Notes under the pieces: generated by a model
The model's database searches: none
What the model was told of the DNA's origin: nothing
Seen by the model: the letters and a program-made list of their open reading frames with translations, nothing else
Program-made: the position numbers and the translations under genes
Part shown: piece after piece, positions 5,330 through 6,758 of the stretch
How the letters are laid out: every line of letters begins with the position of its first letter
Numbering within the stretch: the first letter of the stretch is position 1
Assembly (NCBI GenBank): GCA_030045295.1
Contig: JASIGD010000383.1
Location: 1-6,758 of the forward strand
DNA from: Streptosporangiaceae bacterium
Lineage (GTDB): Bacteria > Actinomycetota > Actinomycetes > Streptosporangiales > Streptosporangiaceae
DNA length: 6,758 nt
Direction of reading: 5' to 3'

Positions 5330-5731
5330 ATGGCTGACTTCGCAGGCAAGACCGCACTGGTCACCGGTGCGACCTCGGGCATCGGACGCGCGACCGCCGT
5401 GGCCTTCGCCCGCGCGGGGGCATCGGTTGTCCTGGCTGGCCGACGCCAGGATCAGGGACGCAAGACGCTCGACCTGATCCGGGAGTCCGGCGGCCAGGGC
5501 ACCTTCGTGAGAACGGACGTGACCGTCGAAGACGACGTGCGGCGCATGGCCGACACCGCGGTCCAGACCTACGGCCGGCTGGACTGCGCCTTCAACAACG
5601 CCGGCTACCTGAGTAGTATCGCCCCGGTGACCGAGCAGAGCCTGGCCGACCTGGATGCGACGCTGGATGTGAACGTCCGGGTCAGCTGCTTAGCCGAGGA
5701 GGATCTGCCGCGATGTCCGAGGAACAGATGA
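5330..5731 (+). pseudogene. Truncated short-chain dehydrogenase/reductase (SDR)
   Basis: Residues 1-117 are a standard classical SDR N-terminal half. The nucleotide-binding motif TGATSGIG lies at 12-19, GRR at 37-39 follows the second strand and suggests NADP(H) preference, TDV is at 62-64, NNAG at 89-92, and helix 5 starts with LDVNVR at 112-117. Homologues continue with about 130 more residues carrying the catalytic Ser and YxxxK. Here similarity ends abruptly at 5680. The frame then runs through the ribosome binding site and first codons of the next gene and stops at TGA (5729-5731), giving a 16-residue foreign tail. Without the active site and the substrate and oligomerisation region it should be inactive. 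A deletion joining the SDR to the upstream region of the 171-aa gene is the simplest explanation. Confidence 0.85.
5696..5702 (+). promoter_or_regulatory. Ribosome binding site of the 171-aa gene
   Basis: GAGGAGG stands 10 nt before the ATG at 5713. It lies inside the out-of-family tail of the SDR frame, which shows that the region after 5680 belongs to the downstream gene. Confidence 0.6.
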
Positions 5732-6228
5732 CCGCCCTGGTGCAGGATGCTCTTGCTGCGCGCGGGATCGCAGATCAGGTGCTCGCGGCCGGGCAGTTCA
5801 ATCCGAGGGGCCATACCGGCGGCATGTTCGCCGGCGGCCTGGCGGGCAGCCAGGCCGGGGGGTTGCTCGGCGAGGCGGGGGAGGCAGCGGGCCTGGGGGT
5901 GGGCTCGGTAGCGGGCATGCGGGCCGCCGATGCCCGCTCGGGACTGCCGGCCAGGATGCTTGTCGGTGTCTCCGCCACGATGGTGTACGGGTTCGCCGCG
6001 GCCACCAGGCGCAGCGAGCCCACCTCCCTCATCTTCCAGGTCCCGCGCGCAGGCCTGACGGTCAGGGTTCACCAGAGAGTCAACGTGCGCGTGCTGGAGC
6101 TGATCGACGACGCCAGCCAGGCGCGCATCGAATTGGAAGGCAACCGGCTGCCGGTCACTCATTCCAAGGACGTCATCCAGCTGCTTGGCAGTCCAGGCCC
6201 AGGCCACGAGCGGGGCAGCCCCAGCTGA
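5713..6228 (+). CDS. Unrecognised 171-aa protein with Gly-rich central segment
   Basis: The ATG is preceded by a strong ribosome binding site. I know no gene name or established function for it. Three parts can be seen. Residues 1-35 form a helical head ending in AAGQFNPRGHTG. Residues 36-69 are very rich in Gly and Ala (GGMFAGGLAG, LGVGSVAGM), with a glycine-zipper look that might contact membranes or other helices. Residues 82-158 are alternating hydrophobic and charged strands (VYGFAA, SLIFQVPR, LTVRVHQRVNVRVLELI, ARIELEGNRLPVTHSKDVIQLL), resembling a small beta-barrel such as a PH-like fold; this fold guess is inference. The last 13 residues are disordered. The gene looks intact. It sits behind the truncated SDR, its frame overlapping that pseudogene by 19 nt, and may now rely on whatever promoter reads through the SDR remnant. 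Confidence 0.8.
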   Translation: MSEEQMTALVQDALAARGIADQVLAAGQFNPRGHTGGMFAGGLAGSQAGGLLGEAGEAAGLGVGSVAGMRAADARSGLPARMLVGVSATMVYGFAAATRRSEPTSLIFQVPRAGLTVRVHQRVNVRVLELIDDASQARIELEGNRLPVTHSKDVIQLLGSPGPGHERGSPS

Positions 6229-6311
6229 TGTGTTTCCTGCCATACGGCGCAGATCACCTTGTCCTGCCCGTCAAAGCCCGGCTGCCCGCGGTCGCCACAG
6301 AACACGCCTAA
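6228..6311 (+). CDS. Possible 27-aa ORF overlapping the 171-aa gene stop (TGATG)
   Basis: The stop of the 171-aa gene and an ATG overlap as TGATG, a common translational-coupling arrangement in actinomycetes. The ORF reads MCFLPYGADHLVLPVKARLP and stops after 27 codons, most of them ending in G or C. I do not recognise it. It may be a real small coupled gene, the front end of a gene whose remainder was replaced by the repeat region, or chance. Confidence 0.25.
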   Translation: MCFLPYGADHLVLPVKARLPAVATEHA

Positions 6312-6552
6312 CTGCGGCTACGTGCGCGGTTATCACGAGCTTCCGCGTCGCTGGACGCTTGGCAGATCCCGTTAGGACCCCGCAGGCCAGTCGCTGGGCC
6401 GTATCTTATGCATTGGCGCTCTGGTCGCGAACCGTACTCATCTGCCCCGAGTCGCTCGTACGGCCCTCCGGTTTGACCGGCTGGCCGTGGCCGGGCCTGC
6501 GCAATCCTGGGTATCCCCTCAACCGGGGCAACCTTACCCCGCGGCCTCCAGG
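6312..6552. other. Non-coding stretch with hairpins beside repeat copy B
   Basis: CCGTAC (6432-6437) pairs with GTACGG (6458-6463); on the minus strand this extends to 9 bp with two G-U pairs. CCGGT-TTG-ACCGG is at 6468-6480, GGGG..CCCC at 6525-6540, and GCGGCC-TCCA-GGCCGC at 6541-6556. The frames here show no gene. The hairpins mirror the structured flank of copy A, although the sequences differ. Confidence 0.45.
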
Positions 6553-6758
6553 CCGCTCCAGGGACCGGCGAGAGGTCTGGCACTTACTCTTGGGAAGGGG
6601 GCAGCCCGGGCGGTACATGGCCAGATGGTTTTAACAATCTCTCCGATAGGGCCAGTCGTACCTGTTTAATCACAGCGTGCGGTCAACCTTCTTAACGTCG
6701 GCTAGCCGACCTCGCGGGCTTGCCGCCCGCCTCCTGGCCCCGCGACGAGCTGCGGGCG
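6553..6758 (+). repeat. Direct repeat, copy B (runs off the right edge)
   Basis: This is the second copy of the 3714-3912 segment, in the same orientation, starting 2,839 bp downstream. The 19-nt block TTTAACAATCTCTCCGATA and GACCTCGCGGGCT are exact. Stems are kept despite changes: GCGGGC..GCCCGC replaces GCGGG..CCCGC, and CCCGCG-ACGAGC-TGCGGG replaces CCGCG-ACGAAC-CGCGG. Copy A continues into further hairpins and the CCGGTTTCCC array, so copy B probably does too beyond the window. Confidence 0.85.

Noticed and set aside
6185..6634. 149-codon + strand ORF across the hairpins and repeat copy B
   Set aside because: It begins inside the 171-aa gene in another frame and has no motif. The repeat it crosses is not read in a corresponding gene-like frame in copy A.
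1..6758. tRNA or rRNA genes
   Set aside because: I looked for T-loop GGTTCGA-type motifs and rRNA landmarks on both strands and found none in a proper cloverleaf context.

Overview
The window looks like accessory DNA from a high-GC actinomycete. It is roughly two thirds G+C by eye, uses strongly G/C-ending codons, has TGATG and GTG starts, and its protein types (DUF1254/DUF1214, small cupin, SDR, AlbA_2, actinobacterial-style tyrosine integrase) fit that group. No rRNA, tRNA or CRISPR array is visible, so genus cannot be fixed.

Left part (1-3300). The C-terminal part of an AlbA_2 (Schlafen-type) domain protein runs in from the left edge on the + strand. It converges on a minus-strand set: an unrecognised 159-aa protein with a C-terminal zinc-ribbon-like motif, an intact DUF1254/DUF1214 protein of 476 aa, and a possible 43-aa ORF. 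Just upstream of the 159-aa gene lies a 26-residue piece of a tyrosine integrase, a scar of a former mobile element.

Middle part (3300-4530). This 1.2-kb stretch has no convincing gene. From about 3637 to 4170 it is packed with inverted repeats. These include a 34-nt two-tier hairpin, a conserved core of about 200 nt, a 44-nt nested hairpin, and seven irregularly spaced copies of a CCGGTTTCCC motif.

Right part (4533-6758), + strand. A small cupin gene stands alone behind a possible palindromic operator. It is followed by the first 117 codons of a short-chain dehydrogenase, cut off before its active site, and an intact unrecognised 171-aa Gly-rich protein. The conserved core from the middle then reappears in the same orientation at 6553-6758 and runs off the right edge.

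The main point of interest is this pair of direct repeats. They share ungapped blocks of up to 19 nt and keep the same stems while sequence changes, which suggests a structured RNA or structured mobile-element end that I cannot name. The two copies frame the cupin / broken SDR / 171-aa segment. Together with the integrase scar and the truncated SDR, they suggest a region built by repeated insertion and deletion. I see no complete defence system or biosynthetic operon.
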